Shown in pieces: positions 9,717 to 18,621 of a stretch of 64,000 nt of DNA. The notes beneath the pieces are model-generated. The model was given only the letters and a program-made list of their open reading frames with translations, was not told the DNA's origin and ran no database searches. A program made the translations under genes and the position numbers. The stretch is from contig CBDIBP010000047.1 in the NCBI GenBank assembly GCA_965276955.1, forward strand, positions 60,892 to 124,891, in the 5' to 3' direction. This stretch comes from JABDEZ01 sp965276955 (lineage in GTDB: Bacteria; Bacteroidota; Bacteroidia; Chitinophagales; Chitinophagaceae). Numbering within the stretch: position 1 is the first letter of the stretch; each line of letters begins with the position of its first letter.

Positions 9717-9738
9717 AAAGTTTTTCTTTTTAGTATGC
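9708..9738. terminator. Palindrome over the proS stop codon, probable terminator
   Basis: 12-bp perfect stem GCATACTAAAAA / TTTTTAGTATGC with a 7-nt loop; the left arm contains the last Ala, Tyr and stop codon of proS. The T run lies inside the right arm rather than after it, so termination is inferred. Confidence 0.55.
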
Positions 9739-9773
9739 AAATGGTTATTTTAGCTACACTATAAAAATACACT

Positions 9774-10232
9774 ATGGACTACTCATCGCACGATAGAGAT
9801 ATCTTTAAAATAGAGATAGACGAGCACGGCAAAAGCCTCTTCCTCGAAATGGCAAGATGGACGAAATTCCTTGCTGTACTGGGCTTTGTATTTACTGCTT
9901 TAATGTTGCTTGTAGGTATTGGCTTGCTCAGCAGCAATGCTATGTCCGCCATTTATGGCGACAAGTTTGCAGGTGCAGGCTCAGCCGTAGCTGCTACCAT
10001 GTTTTTTGTATACATCGTTATAGGCGCATTGTATGTATACCCTATAGTTTGTTTATACAGGTATTCTACAGCCATAAAGACAGCAATGCAGACATCAAAT
10101 CAGCAATTGTTCAATGTTGCGGTCAATCACCTGAAGCACATGTTCAAGTTCATTGGCATCCTTGCGCTCATCATTATAATAATCTACGGTATCATACTTA
10201 TTTTCGCAGGCATTGGGCTTGCACTCAGGTAA
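9774..10232 (+). CDS. DUF5362-type integral membrane protein
   Basis: 152 residues with a hydrophilic N-terminus (~27 residues), then three to four hydrophobic helices: FLAVLGFVFTALMLLVGIGL, AATMFFVYIVIGALYVYPIV and FIGILALIIIIIYGIILIFAG. The linker NHLKHMFKFIGI is typical of the DUF5362 family. The inner-membrane location follows from the helices; biochemical function is unknown. Start ATG at 9774 follows the proS palindrome by 35 bp, so it probably has its own promoter. Confidence 0.7.
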   Translation: MDYSSHDRDIFKIEIDEHGKSLFLEMARWTKFLAVLGFVFTALMLLVGIGLLSSNAMSAIYGDKFAGAGSAVAATMFFVYIVIGALYVYPIVCLYRYSTAIKTAMQTSNQQLFNVAVNHLKHMFKFIGILALIIIIIYGIILIFAGIGLALR

Positions 10233-10250
10233 ATAGGATGATATCAATAA

Positions 10251-10283
10251 AAATGCCGTCATACAGAAAGTGTGACGGCATTT
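10251..10283. terminator. Bidirectional terminator between convergent genes
   Basis: 11-bp stem AAATGCCGTCA / TGACGGCATTT with an 11-nt loop and A-rich/T-rich flanks on both sides. It lies between the DUF5362 gene (+) and the Smr gene (-), which both end here. Confidence 0.8.
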
Positions 10284-10298
10284 GCTTTTGCAGCAGTT

Positions 10299-11297
10299 TT
10301 AATACCTAAAGTATATCTCCGTAGCCCCAAACCCGTACTTACCATGCCACTCATTGGTAAATATGAATACCTCGGGTATGCGTTTCAGTATCTTGTGCAC
10401 CTCGTCTTTCAGCTTTCCTTTGCCCAGTCCGTGTATCACCACCATGCGTTCCTGTTTGTTCACTATAGCAAGGTGCACATATTTCTGTAGCACGTCCAGT
10501 TGCATAGTTATTATCTGGGCACTGCTTAGCCCTTCGGTATCGTAGGGCAGTGCTTCGGTATGCAGGTCCAGTTCATTTTTGGGCTTTTCCAGTTTGGTTA
10601 TGTTGTTCCCGGTTATATAGTCGGGCTTCACAGTGGGCACATACTTTTCTTTCTCGGTTTTTGGCTTTGGCAAAAACTCACTGGTGAGGAGATAAGTGAA
10701 CGTTGGGCTCCCATTCAGCAACACGTCCGATATATGTTCGAACAGTTTTTGCGGCCTTATACGCAGTATGCCTTCTGCATTTGCCATGTCTTTATTCCCG
10801 GTATCCGTCAGCGTCCAGTGAAACCTGGGCTGGTCGTGCATTAGCGCATAGTCTATCTTGTGCAGGTATATATCGCCAAAGGCATGTATAGTTCCCTCAT
10901 GTTTAAATTCCGATTCATGCAGTAGCTTCACCTCGTAGCTGAACTTTACCGCCTGCGGCATCTCGTTCAGCAGGTATATTTTCAGGTAGTCCACCACATC
11001 CTCCATTTCCTCTACCTTGAATACGGGCACGAACGACAGGTATATCCCTTTGGCTAGTCGTGGTTTGCGGAGTGTTTCTTTTTCCACAGGTAGCTGCTCG
11101 GGTAGGGTAGTTGCCTTCTTTGTTTTGTTCTTCTCGGTGAACCACTTCAGGTACGGGTGATCTATATCCGCAATGTGCACCGGGAACTGCGTTCCATTCA
11201 CCTCCACCTCTATCATCAGCTTATCTATATAAGCTATCACGTGGCCCTCTTCGCCGGTCTGTTTCAGCAGTATCTTATCTCCTATCGAAAATTTCAT
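10299..11297 (-). CDS. DUF2027 and Smr domain protein
   Basis: 332 residues. The N-terminal ~60 residues form a small beta domain (IGDKILLKQTGEEGHVIAYI), followed by the DUF2027 beta-rich domain, and the C-terminal ~85 residues are an Smr (small MutS-related) domain with the LDLHTEAL and HGLGKGKL motifs characteristic of Smr endonucleases. Smr domains cleave or bind branched DNA or act on mRNA at stalled ribosomes; which applies here is not known. The start codon overlaps the stop of rdgB by 4 bp (ATGA), indicating translational coupling. Confidence 0.85.
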   Translation of the reverse strand: MKFSIGDKILLKQTGEEGHVIAYIDKLMIEVEVNGTQFPVHIADIDHPYLKWFTEKNKTKKATTLPEQLPVEKETLRKPRLAKGIYLSFVPVFKVEEMEDVVDYLKIYLLNEMPQAVKFSYEVKLLHESEFKHEGTIHAFGDIYLHKIDYALMHDQPRFHWTLTDTGNKDMANAEGILRIRPQKLFEHISDVLLNGSPTFTYLLTSEFLPKPKTEKEKYVPTVKPDYITGNNITKLEKPKNELDLHTEALPYDTEGLSSAQIITMQLDVLQKYVHLAIVNKQERMVVIHGLGKGKLKDEVHKILKRIPEVFIFTNEWHGKYGFGATEIYFRY

Positions 11298-11878
11298 TGG
11301 TCTGTCTCTCGTTGTTGCAGGAAAGCCACCATTTTGCGTATGGCTTTACCTCTGTGGCTTATTGTGTTCTTTATATCCAGCGGCAGGTTCCCAAAGGTCT
11401 CGCTGTAGCCAGTTGGCCTGAAGATAGGGTCGTAGCCAAATCCGTCACTACCTTCAGGAGCCAGTAGTATCTCCCCTTCGCAAATGCCTTCAAAGTAGTA
11501 GGTGTCGCCTTGCCATATCAGGCATATCACTGCTTTGTAAAAAGCCGCGCGGTCTGTATTGTCTTTTAGTTCTGCCAATACTTTTTCCAGGTTCTTCGCA
11601 TCATCCCGCTCGCCACTGTAGTGCGCGCTGTCCACCCCAGGGTCACCATTCAGTGCCACTACACAAAGTCCGCTGTCATCAGCGAATACATTCTTGCCGC
11701 AATACTGGTATATGGCGCTTGCCTTGGCAAGCGCGTTCTGTTCAAATGTATGGTAAGGCTCTTCAATGATATCTGTGAACCCTATATCCTTCAGCGATAA
11801 TAGCTCCACCTCTTCCAGCAAGGCAGTGATCTCCCGTATTTTGCCCTTGTTGTCCGATGCTATGACCAGTTCCTTCAT
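11294..11878 (-). CDS. rdgB: Non-canonical purine NTP pyrophosphatase (RdgB/HAM1)
   Basis: 194 residues, the usual family length. The N-terminal ASDNKGKIREI (substrate-binding S/T-x-N-x-x-K), the catalytic ADDSGLCV with Gly-rich GDPGVDSAHYSGE, the FGYDPIF signature and the terminal SHRGKAIRKM are all present. It hydrolyses ITP, XTP and dITP to monophosphates and cleans the nucleotide pool in the cytoplasm. It is first of a two-gene unit with the Smr protein. Confidence 0.94.
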   Translation of the reverse strand: MKELVIASDNKGKIREITALLEEVELLSLKDIGFTDIIEEPYHTFEQNALAKASAIYQYCGKNVFADDSGLCVVALNGDPGVDSAHYSGERDDAKNLEKVLAELKDNTDRAAFYKAVICLIWQGDTYYFEGICEGEILLAPEGSDGFGYDPIFRPTGYSETFGNLPLDIKNTISHRGKAIRKMVAFLQQRETDQ

Positions 11879-12259
11879 GGCGCAAAATTAGGGGTTTATG
11901 AGGTGGGGAAGTGCTATCAATGTTTGCTCGCTGGTCTTTGAGGCGCGATCTTTCAGGAGTTCTCCAGCCGCTGTGGTGTCGCAGACCAACAGCCCTCGCG
12001 CAGGATTCACTCACAATTATCGAACACCAAGAGCAAAGCTGAACCCATATTCAGCCACCTTTTTTTGTTGCGATCCTTCATCGCCTACAAAAAACCAGTG
12101 GCCCAGGATCGAGCCTGCTATAGCACGGGGCAGAGCTTCTTTTTATGCGCGGAGCGATCATACAAAAGTGGCCTTTTTTCTTTGCTTCGTTTCTTTTTTG
12201 GCCAAGCAAAAAAGAAATGAAGGTTCTCGCGAATACATGATAAAGTCATGGATAACTTG
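11879..12259. other. Gene-free stretch with a long inverted repeat
   Basis: 381 bp between rdgB and the CotH gene without a convincing gene. The open frame that spans it on the plus strand has no recognisable domain, is Arg/Ser/Pro-rich and runs into the antisense of the CotH gene, so it is left out. The main structure is the inverted repeat described separately at 12185-12222. The composition is more GC-rich and unlike neighbouring intergenic DNA, which would fit an interspersed repeat; a self-comparison of the genome would settle this. Confidence 0.5.
12185..12222. repeat. 16-bp inverted repeat with 6-nt loop
   Basis: CTTCGTTTCTTTTTTG and CAAAAAAGAAATGAAG pair with one G-T mismatch around GCCAAG. 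T and A runs in both arms could let it act as a terminator for the CotH gene on the minus strand, or it may be part of a dispersed repeat. Confidence 0.6.
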
Positions 12260-14326
12260 TTATTCCGTAACCACCACCCGTCTAGTCACCACAATACCTT
12301 CTTCCGATAACACCACAGAATAAACACCTGCCCTCAAACCATATTGCCTCAATGGAATGTTATAAGAAACAGCTTTTGTGTTATTACTATACACCACCTG
12401 CCCCAGCATATTGTATATACATACACCCGATAGTTCAGTACCCGATAGTATGTGCAGTTCATCGGTAGCTGGATTAGGATAAATGCTCACATCCTGCAAA
12501 GGCGCAACATGGTTCACTTCCACTCTTGGTCTACATGTACTGCTCAGCAAAGAGCTATCCATCCACTGCACCCTGTTGTTCAGCCAACCCTTTAGGTAGG
12601 TTATCTCATCGGTCCAGGTATTGCCCACATAGTAGTTGGGCCACACATACTGGCCCAATATAGGCCACCTGGTGAAATGCCTTTGCTGCGGCACCTGCAA
12701 TACCCTCACCAATGAGTCTATCATGTGGTGCATGTTCGTTGTGTCAAGTATTCCTTGGCGCAGCTGAGTGTAGCGGCATTTCAGGCTATTCACATAGTTG
12801 GTATCGGTCAGGAATTTTTGCCACCAGAAGGGGTTCAGGTTGCCGTCCTGTAGGGTGCACGGCAGGTCCCACTCAAAGCTGTTATAGTCACTTCCGTTGT
12901 AGTAATCTGCATTTCCATAAGCTTCATTAAAGTCCCATATAGGTCCGCCCATTAATTTGCCGCTCCTGTCCTTGTGCAGGTAGCTGCTCAGCCTGTACCC
13001 ATCCACGTTGTGCCCTATCTCCTGCAGCAGTGCTTGGTCTATGAACGAAGGCACGTCAATATACTTTCTATACCCGTTCACCGTGTCGTAAACGCTTGTG
13101 TTCTTTAGCGCGGTCTCAAACTGGTTCACATAATTGGCTATGTAGTTCTTCTGCTGGGTGGCTATACTACCGCTCTTGGGTGTTGCGTACGCAAAGTATA
13201 TGTTCGAGCCTCCGGTAAGGCAAGACAGGTAGTTCGATTGCCAGGAGTCGTAGCCTACAGTGCCCGATCGGTCCACTTCAAATATATACCCCCCGGTCAC
13301 ATTCACACCAGTAGTATCAGTGGCTTTCAGTTTGGTGATATTTACTCGCCCGCTCCCTTGCTTTATTTTCTCCATCAGCACATATACCCCGCGGTAGTCG
13401 CCATCCAGTACCAGCTCTGCCAGTCTGGTGCGTGGCGCGTAGGCGCCCATCGCGTTCGATATACCGTAGGTGATCACATTCCTGATGATCGATTTGTCAT
13501 CATATGGCGCATACAGCACCCAGTCATTGTCCACAGGCATCCCCAGCAACGATACATTGTTGTTGTTGCCTGCAGAGTCTTCTGTTTCCACTGCATATGA
13601 TTTCTGTGCAAAGTAGCGGGTAGTGTTGCCCCTTACTTTTATAGAGATATAGCCATTGTAGTTGTTGAATGCGTCTGTGATGTGGTTCACCTGTCCCACG
13701 CCATTGTAGATAATGCCCATTTTTCCGGTCACTTTCGCATCTTCATCATAGGGTATTATGGCATTGTTGTTGGTCTTTACCACAATTATAGGCAGTGTGG
13801 AAGATGTCATCACGTTAGCAGGTGCGGGGTGGGTATCAAAGTATAGTCCCCAATTTATAAGCGTACCTGTGTTGGCAGATGTAGTAGTGTTGATGATATG
13901 AAGCACCCACTTGCCATTGCCTACCTGGCCATTGTTCACCATGCCTATCCACCCCTCCGGGCGATAACTGCCGGTAAATGGCGGTATTGCATCATTGATG
14001 ATGTTTATCACATTCATGTTAAAGCAGGTATGTGTAAAATTGCTATCGCTGCCCAGCTTGTCAGCCAGTTGCACTATGGTGCCATCCGGCGCTATAAGGC
14101 TTATCACAAGGTCTTCATCATATGCGTACCGCAGATTCAGCGTTATGCTATCCAGGCCATGAGCACTTGTTAGTGTGGCACTTGCCAGGTTGACTATAGT
14201 AAGCGTATCATACACTTCATGCTGGTTGCCCGGAATTATTTTGTTGGCATTGGAATGATAGGACTGTGCATGTGCCGCCGGCAAGCTGGAAAGGCACAAT
14301 AGTATGAATAGTAGTTTTATATTCAT
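12260..14326 (-). CDS. T9SS-exported CotH-kinase-fold protein with proprotein-convertase P domain
   Basis: 688 residues. Signal peptide (MNIKLLFILLCLSSLPAAHAQ); a proprotein-convertase P-type beta domain at ~30-165 (LRYAYDEDLVISLIAPDG, GKWVLHIINTT); a CotH family domain at ~200-560 with KVRGNTTRYFAQKSYAVE, RNVITYGIS and GGPIWDFNEAYG, including the kinase-like Asp-rich segment; and a type IX type A sorting domain (VSIYPNPATDELHI to the end, VVSEEG-like beta strands). Bacterial CotH proteins are atypical kinases that phosphorylate secreted proteins; whether this one is active is not known. The protein is predicted to be secreted through the T9SS and attached to or released from the cell surface. 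Confidence 0.85.
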   Translation of the reverse strand: MNIKLLFILLCLSSLPAAHAQSYHSNANKIIPGNQHEVYDTLTIVNLASATLTSAHGLDSITLNLRYAYDEDLVISLIAPDGTIVQLADKLGSDSNFTHTCFNMNVINIINDAIPPFTGSYRPEGWIGMVNNGQVGNGKWVLHIINTTTSANTGTLINWGLYFDTHPAPANVMTSSTLPIIVVKTNNNAIIPYDEDAKVTGKMGIIYNGVGQVNHITDAFNNYNGYISIKVRGNTTRYFAQKSYAVETEDSAGNNNNVSLLGMPVDNDWVLYAPYDDKSIIRNVITYGISNAMGAYAPRTRLAELVLDGDYRGVYVLMEKIKQGSGRVNITKLKATDTTGVNVTGGYIFEVDRSGTVGYDSWQSNYLSCLTGGSNIYFAYATPKSGSIATQQKNYIANYVNQFETALKNTSVYDTVNGYRKYIDVPSFIDQALLQEIGHNVDGYRLSSYLHKDRSGKLMGGPIWDFNEAYGNADYYNGSDYNSFEWDLPCTLQDGNLNPFWWQKFLTDTNYVNSLKCRYTQLRQGILDTTNMHHMIDSLVRVLQVPQQRHFTRWPILGQYVWPNYYVGNTWTDEITYLKGWLNNRVQWMDSSLLSSTCRPRVEVNHVAPLQDVSIYPNPATDELHILSGTELSGVCIYNMLGQVVYSNNTKAVSYNIPLRQYGLRAGVYSVVLSEEGIVVTRRVVVTE

Positions 14327-14584
14327 TACGTTAATTTATGTTGTTAACGTAAATTTAATATTATTTTGATCCTGAGTTGGTTGCGGAGATAGAATTCTGA
14401 TCATTAGACTGAAAATATCCACGGCAATATAGCAGCACCATCTGCTTATCCGCACCAGGCATATGTTATGCCTTCTGCAAATATGTGTGTATCATCTTTA
14501 GGTGTTCACTATCGCTCCGGCGTATATTTGTATTGGGAAGTGTGCTTGATGAAAGGTTTTTAAGCGCAAGGTAGGTAGGAAAAG

Positions 14585-14608
14585 TTTTTACCGCAGTCGG
14601 TAAAAACC
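14585..14608. repeat. Perfect 10-bp inverted repeat (GTTTTTACCG / CGGTAAAAAC)
   Basis: Arms at 14585-14594 and 14599-14608 with a CAGT loop. It shares the TTTTTACCG core with the motifs at 14680 and 14695. It may be an operator or part of a small dispersed repeat family. Confidence 0.6.
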
Positions 14609-14694
14609 GGAAAGAATAATAAATGTTTTCATTTTTAATGTGACTTGTGGTGAAGGGTTTCAGAATGTTTTATCTTGTATTTTTACCGGTTTTG

Positions 14695-14719
14695 TTTTTA
14701 CCGGTCCACCGGAAATTTT
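14695..14719 (+). repeat. Interspersed motif, copy 1
   Basis: TTTTTACCGGT, three bases, then CCGGAAATTTT. The same composite motif occurs at 28308-28332 on the other strand with one extra base in the spacer. Confidence 0.6.
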
Positions 14720-14786
14720 ATAATGGGTGCATCATGGGTCCCTCTATCAATATCGCAGTATATTACACACAAATTCAAAAGCTACC

Positions 14787-15812
14787 ATGTCCGATCGCAG
14801 GAAATTTATAAGGTTCTCTCTATTGTCATCCGCCGCCTTATTAGCAAGTAAACAATTGTTTGCAAAGACAGGCAGCGATAGCCCTGCTTACAAAACAGTA
14901 AAGGACGAGCCTATCGTTATTTCCACATGGGATTTTGGCAAAGAAGCCAATGCTGCCGCATGGGAGTTGCTTAAGGTAGGTGGCCGCGCGCTCGATGCCG
15001 TAGAGCAGGGCGTGATGGTACCGGAAGCAGACCCTACCAATCAATCGGTGGGCCTTGGTGGCCGGCCTGATAGAGATGGCAGAGTGACCCTCGACGCCTG
15101 TATTATGGACGAATATGCCAGGTGTGGTTCGGTAGCGTGCCTGGAAAATGTGGTACATGCCATATCAGTGGCCCGCAAGGTGATGGAGCTTACCCCGCAT
15201 GTAATGCTGGTAGGCGATGGGGCATTACAATTTGCCTTGGAGAACGGCTTTAAGAAAGAGGATCTGCTAACACCCCAAAGCGAAAAAGAGTGGAAAGAAT
15301 GGTTGAAGACGTCGGAATACAAACCGGTAAAGAATATAGAGAACGTATTGCCGGGTGGTGCCAAGAATCACGATACCATAGGCATGTTGGCCATGGACAA
15401 GAAAGGCGACCTCAGCGGGGCCTGTACTACCAGCGGAATGGCCTATAAAATTCATGGCAGGGTGGGCGATTCACCCATCATAGGCGCAGGGCTGTATGTG
15501 GATAATGAGGTCGGTGCAGCTACCAGCACCGGTGTGGGCGAGGAAGTGATACGCATAGTTGGCTCTCACCTGGTAGTAGAGCTTATGCGGCAGGGGCATG
15601 AACCGGAAGCGGCGTGTAAAAAAGCCGTAGAACGTATCATATCCCGCAACCCGAAGATGGCCCGAGAGGTACAGGTAGGGTTTTTGGCTATCAACAAAAA
15701 TGGCAAGTATGGTGCCTACGCTTTGCAAAAAGGATTTACCTACGCTGTAAGAAGTGGTAAGGAAGAAAAGATTTACGATGCCAAATACTTTTACGACTCT
15801 GAAAAAAAGTAA
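14787..15812 (+). CDS. Glycosylasparaginase (N4-(beta-N-acetylglucosaminyl)-L-asparaginase)
   Basis: 341 residues, an Ntn-hydrolase. The start at 14787 gives MSDRRKFIRFSLLSSAALLASK, a twin-arginine-like or Sec export signal (RRKFIR then a hydrophobic stretch). An upstream GTG at 14727 is less likely. The autoprocessing site is visible as NHDTIGMLAM, where Thr becomes the new N-terminal nucleophile, followed by the CTTSGMAYKIHGRVGDSPI substrate-binding block. The enzyme cleaves the GlcNAc-Asn bond of N-glycans, so a role in glycoprotein catabolism in the periplasm is inferred. cutC follows 3 bp downstream and is probably co-transcribed. Confidence 0.92.
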   Translation: MSDRRKFIRFSLLSSAALLASKQLFAKTGSDSPAYKTVKDEPIVISTWDFGKEANAAAWELLKVGGRALDAVEQGVMVPEADPTNQSVGLGGRPDRDGRVTLDACIMDEYARCGSVACLENVVHAISVARKVMELTPHVMLVGDGALQFALENGFKKEDLLTPQSEKEWKEWLKTSEYKPVKNIENVLPGGAKNHDTIGMLAMDKKGDLSGACTTSGMAYKIHGRVGDSPIIGAGLYVDNEVGAATSTGVGEEVIRIVGSHLVVELMRQGHEPEAACKKAVERIISRNPKMAREVQVGFLAINKNGKYGAYALQKGFTYAVRSGKEEKIYDAKYFYDSEKK

Positions 15813-15815
15813 AAA

Positions 15816-16499
15816 ATGCCTTTAGAGGTCTGCGCATTCAATATCCGCTCGTGCTTTATTGCAGAAAAAGCTGGTGCCAGTCGCATAGAGCTGTGCGGCA
15901 ACCCGCTGCAGGGAGGCACTACGCCCAGCTATGGGACCATAGTGCATGCATTAACGAATATCACTATTCCGGTCTTTCCTATTATACGCCCCCGCGGTGG
16001 TAATTTTGTATATGATAGGGATGAACTTTCCATCATTAAAAAAGACATTCTTACCTGCAAAGACCTGGGATGCAAGGGTATAGCTACCGGTGTACTAACA
16101 GTAGATAACAGTATTGATGTTTCTGTGATAAAGCAGATCGTGGAGTGGGCATATCCTATGCAGGTCACCTTTCATAAAGCGTTCGATGAAGTACCCGATG
16201 CTTATGAGGCATTGGAGATACTTATTGATGCAGGTTGCAGGCGTGTGCTTACATCAGGCTTGCGCCGCACAGCAACAGAGGGTGTGGCGACAATATCTCA
16301 GCTGGTAAAAGTGGCCGCGGACCGCATCATCATTATGCCTGGCGGGGGTGTTCGTGCACACAATATCCGTGATTTAGCACAAGAGACCGGAGCTAAAGAG
16401 TTTCACAGCGCTGCAATGATAAATATATCGATAAGTGAGACCGCTGATGAAGAGGAGGTCAGGATGATGCGCAAAAACCTTGGGATGTCCGTGCAGTAA
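15816..16499 (+). CDS. cutC: CutC family protein
   Basis: 227 residues with the CutC TIM-barrel landmarks: LEVCAFNIRSC at the N-terminus, GASRIELCGNPLQGGTTPSYG, IRPRGGNFVY and MPGGGVRAHN. The family was named for copper homeostasis in E. coli but the enzymatic activity is uncertain, and no copper gene is nearby. It starts 3 bp after the asparaginase stop, giving a two-gene operon. The presumed cytoplasmic location follows from the lack of a signal peptide. Confidence 0.9.
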   Translation: MPLEVCAFNIRSCFIAEKAGASRIELCGNPLQGGTTPSYGTIVHALTNITIPVFPIIRPRGGNFVYDRDELSIIKKDILTCKDLGCKGIATGVLTVDNSIDVSVIKQIVEWAYPMQVTFHKAFDEVPDAYEALEILIDAGCRRVLTSGLRRTATEGVATISQLVKVAADRIIIMPGGGVRAHNIRDLAQETGAKEFHSAAMINISISETADEEEVRMMRKNLGMSVQ

Positions 16500-16583
16500 A
16501 GTTTCTGAACGCTTTAAGAACAGCGACATAACAGCCTATCAATATCCCTGATCCCATTATAAGTGCTATACCCGTAATATACT

Positions 16584-16591
16584 TATCTTTG
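16584..16591 (+). promoter_or_regulatory. Candidate -7 box for mnmA
   Basis: TATCTTTG fits TAnnTTTG and lies 62 bp before the mnmA start. No TTG-type -33 element at the expected distance is obvious. Confidence 0.45.
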
Positions 16592-16653
16592 CCCCCCCGG
16601 GAGTAGGTCATATGTAATGAAAATGCATCTCAATATTCGCAGGTCAATAGTTT

Positions 16654-17754
16654 ATGAGCAAGAAAGGTAAGGTACTGGTAGCAATGAGTGGTGGTATAGA
16701 TAGTACCGTCAGCGCCCTTATGCTGCACGATCAGGGTTACGAGGTGGTGGGCATCACCATGAAGACATGGGACTATGCTACATCAGGCGGCGGCAAGAAA
16801 GAAACGGGTTGCTGCAATCTTGATTCTTTCAATGACGCCCGTATGGCGGCAGTAGAGCATGGTTTCCCGCATTATGTGCTGGATATACGCGAAGAGTTTG
16901 GCGGCCATGTAATAGAGAACTTTGTAGAGGAATATATGGCAGGCCGCACACCTAATCCGTGCGTGCTCTGCAATACACATATCAAGTGGAGTGCCTTGCT
17001 GAAGCGTGCCAATGCGCTCGATTGCGAGTTCATAGCCACAGGCCATTACGTAAAGGTGCGCGAAGAGAATAGCCGGTATGTACTATCAAAAGCCAAAGAC
17101 CTCACTAAAGATCAGAGCTACGTACTTTGGGGGCTGGGTCAAGACTGCCTTAGCCGCAGTATATATCCACTGGGCGATCTGCTAAAGACCGAAGTACGCC
17201 AGATAGCCTATGATATGGGCTATAAAGACCTTGCAAAAAAGGCAGAGAGCTATGAAATATGCTTTGTGCCCGATAACGATTACCGTGGCTTCCTGAAGCG
17301 CCAGATACCTACTTTGGAAGAAGAAGTGAATGGTGGCAACTTTGTAATGACCGATGGCAAAATAGTAGGTAAGCATCGTGGCTATCCTTTCTATACCATA
17401 GGCCAGCGCAAGGGGCTGGAAATAGCGCTGGGCAGGCCTATATTCGTTACCAAGATAATACCGGAGACCAATACCGTGGTGCTGGGCGATGCTCATGAAC
17501 TGGAGCAGAGCGATATGCAAGTGACCGGCCTTAACATGGTAAAATATGCCTCCATACCCGAAAACTTTGAAGCAACTACAAAGATACGCTACAAGGATGC
17601 TGGCGCTATGAGCACCTTGCACCCACAGGCTGATAATAGTGTGCTCGTTCACTTCGATCACGCAGTACATAGCATAGCACCAGGCCAGTCTGCCGTGTTT
17701 TACGAAGGCGATGATGTAGTAGCAGGGGGCGTTATCAGGAAAGGTTTTAATTAG
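16654..17754 (+). CDS. mnmA: tRNA-specific 2-thiouridylase MnmA
   Basis: 366 residues. PP-loop ATPase motif AMSGGIDSTV at the N-terminus, the catalytic cysteine in NPCVLCN, a second active-site cysteine in YEICFVPDNDYRGF, and the C-terminal beta-barrel tRNA-binding part (GQSAVFYEGD). It installs 2-thiouridine at the wobble position U34 of Lys, Glu and Gln tRNAs using sulfur relayed by IscS-type carriers. The GCCNLDSFNDAR insertion near residue 50 is typical of Bacteroidota members. Gene is apparently monocistronic. Confidence 0.95.
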   Translation: MSKKGKVLVAMSGGIDSTVSALMLHDQGYEVVGITMKTWDYATSGGGKKETGCCNLDSFNDARMAAVEHGFPHYVLDIREEFGGHVIENFVEEYMAGRTPNPCVLCNTHIKWSALLKRANALDCEFIATGHYVKVREENSRYVLSKAKDLTKDQSYVLWGLGQDCLSRSIYPLGDLLKTEVRQIAYDMGYKDLAKKAESYEICFVPDNDYRGFLKRQIPTLEEEVNGGNFVMTDGKIVGKHRGYPFYTIGQRKGLEIALGRPIFVTKIIPETNTVVLGDAHELEQSDMQVTGLNMVKYASIPENFEATTKIRYKDAGAMSTLHPQADNSVLVHFDHAVHSIAPGQSAVFYEGDDVVAGGVIRKGFN

Positions 17755-17795
17755 GTATGAAGTTCCTTGAAACTAATCTCAAAAAGAGTTTTAAG

Positions 17796-17828
17796 AAATA
17801 TAATTATTTCGTTTCTTTAATTATATTT
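17796..17828. repeat. AT-rich 11-bp inverted repeat upstream of lipoprotein gene
   Basis: AAATATAATTA (17796-17806) and TAATTATATTT (17818-17828) flank an 11-nt loop, 27 bp before the next start codon. It could be an operator or merely AT-rich promoter DNA; the right arm overlaps a -7-like TATATTTA. Confidence 0.4.
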
Positions 17829-17854
17829 ACGTGAAATAATGTTCACTGCGTCTT

Positions 17855-18595
17855 ATGACTAAAAGGATCTTACCCGCTTTATTATTGGTAGTTGTGTGCA
17901 GTTTGGCTTTTTTCTCTTGCAAGAAAAGCAGTAATTCCGCTACCGGCGATATAACAAAGGCTTACTTTCCGCTGAAATTCGGTAAGTATGTAACATACAA
18001 TGTGGACTCTACCTACTTTACAGGATCCAACTGTAAGACCTCTGAGAAAATTGCGCAGTTAAGATATTCAGTATCAGATACCTTCCGTGATAATAACCTG
18101 CGTTTGTCCTACATAATGGACATCCAATACAGGGCTAATGCTACTGCTGCATGGACCGCACAAGGTGTAATATATGTAACAAATACAGGCGGCTCTATAG
18201 AATATGTACAAGGCGGTATCCGCACTATAAAAATGGTATTCCCTGTTGCTGCAGGACAAACCTGGTTGGGCAACAGCTTGGTAAATGTGAATGATTCGGC
18301 TTACACATATCTCAACAACTGGATATTCAGCTATCAGAATGTAGATCAAGGGTACAATACATCTTACGAGAGCTTTGGCAATACCGTTACTGTACTTGAG
18401 AACGATGAGACCATAAACAATCTTGGTTCTAACGATGCTACAGTGCCTTATACATTCCGCAGCTATTCAAAAGCTATTTATGCTTTTGACATAGGTATGG
18501 TATACAGCGAGAAGACCTACCAGAAGTATGACGCTAAGGTAGGCAAGTGCCTGAGCGGAACAACTGTTATAATGCAGGCAATAGATCATAATTAA
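17855..18595 (+). CDS. Hypothetical lipoprotein
   Basis: 246 residues. Signal peptide II with lipobox FFSCKKSS, Cys at ~23; the mature part is a beta-rich secreted domain with many Tyr, Thr and Asn residues (FPLKFGKYVTYNVDS, FPVAAGQTWLGNS) resembling other short Bacteroidota extracellular lipoproteins, but no named family is recognised. It lies 26 bp before the subtilisin gene on the same strand and may be transcribed with it. Confidence 0.75.
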   Translation: MTKRILPALLLVVVCSLAFFSCKKSSNSATGDITKAYFPLKFGKYVTYNVDSTYFTGSNCKTSEKIAQLRYSVSDTFRDNNLRLSYIMDIQYRANATAAWTAQGVIYVTNTGGSIEYVQGGIRTIKMVFPVAAGQTWLGNSLVNVNDSAYTYLNNWIFSYQNVDQGYNTSYESFGNTVTVLENDETINNLGSNDATVPYTFRSYSKAIYAFDIGMVYSEKTYQKYDAKVGKCLSGTTVIMQAIDHN

Positions 18596-18621
18596 CCTAT
18601 CATTCAGTAAATAAACATGGT

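Larger units (their letters stand above)
14327..14786. other. 460-bp intergenic region with ACCGG-type repeats
   Basis: No gene seen between the divergent CotH and asparaginase genes. It holds a perfect inverted repeat at 14585-14608, a TTTTTACCGG copy at 14680-14689 and a longer motif at 14695-14719 that recurs in inverted orientation at 28308-28332. Promoters for both flanking genes must lie here but no strong -7 box was identified. Confidence 0.6.

Noticed and set aside
10251..10283. Possible riboswitch or sRNA
   Set aside because: A simple bidirectional terminator between convergent genes explains the structure.
11898..12323. 141-codon plus-strand open frame
   Set aside because: Spans the intergenic inverted repeat and runs into the antisense of the CotH gene; Arg/Pro/Ser-rich with no domain.
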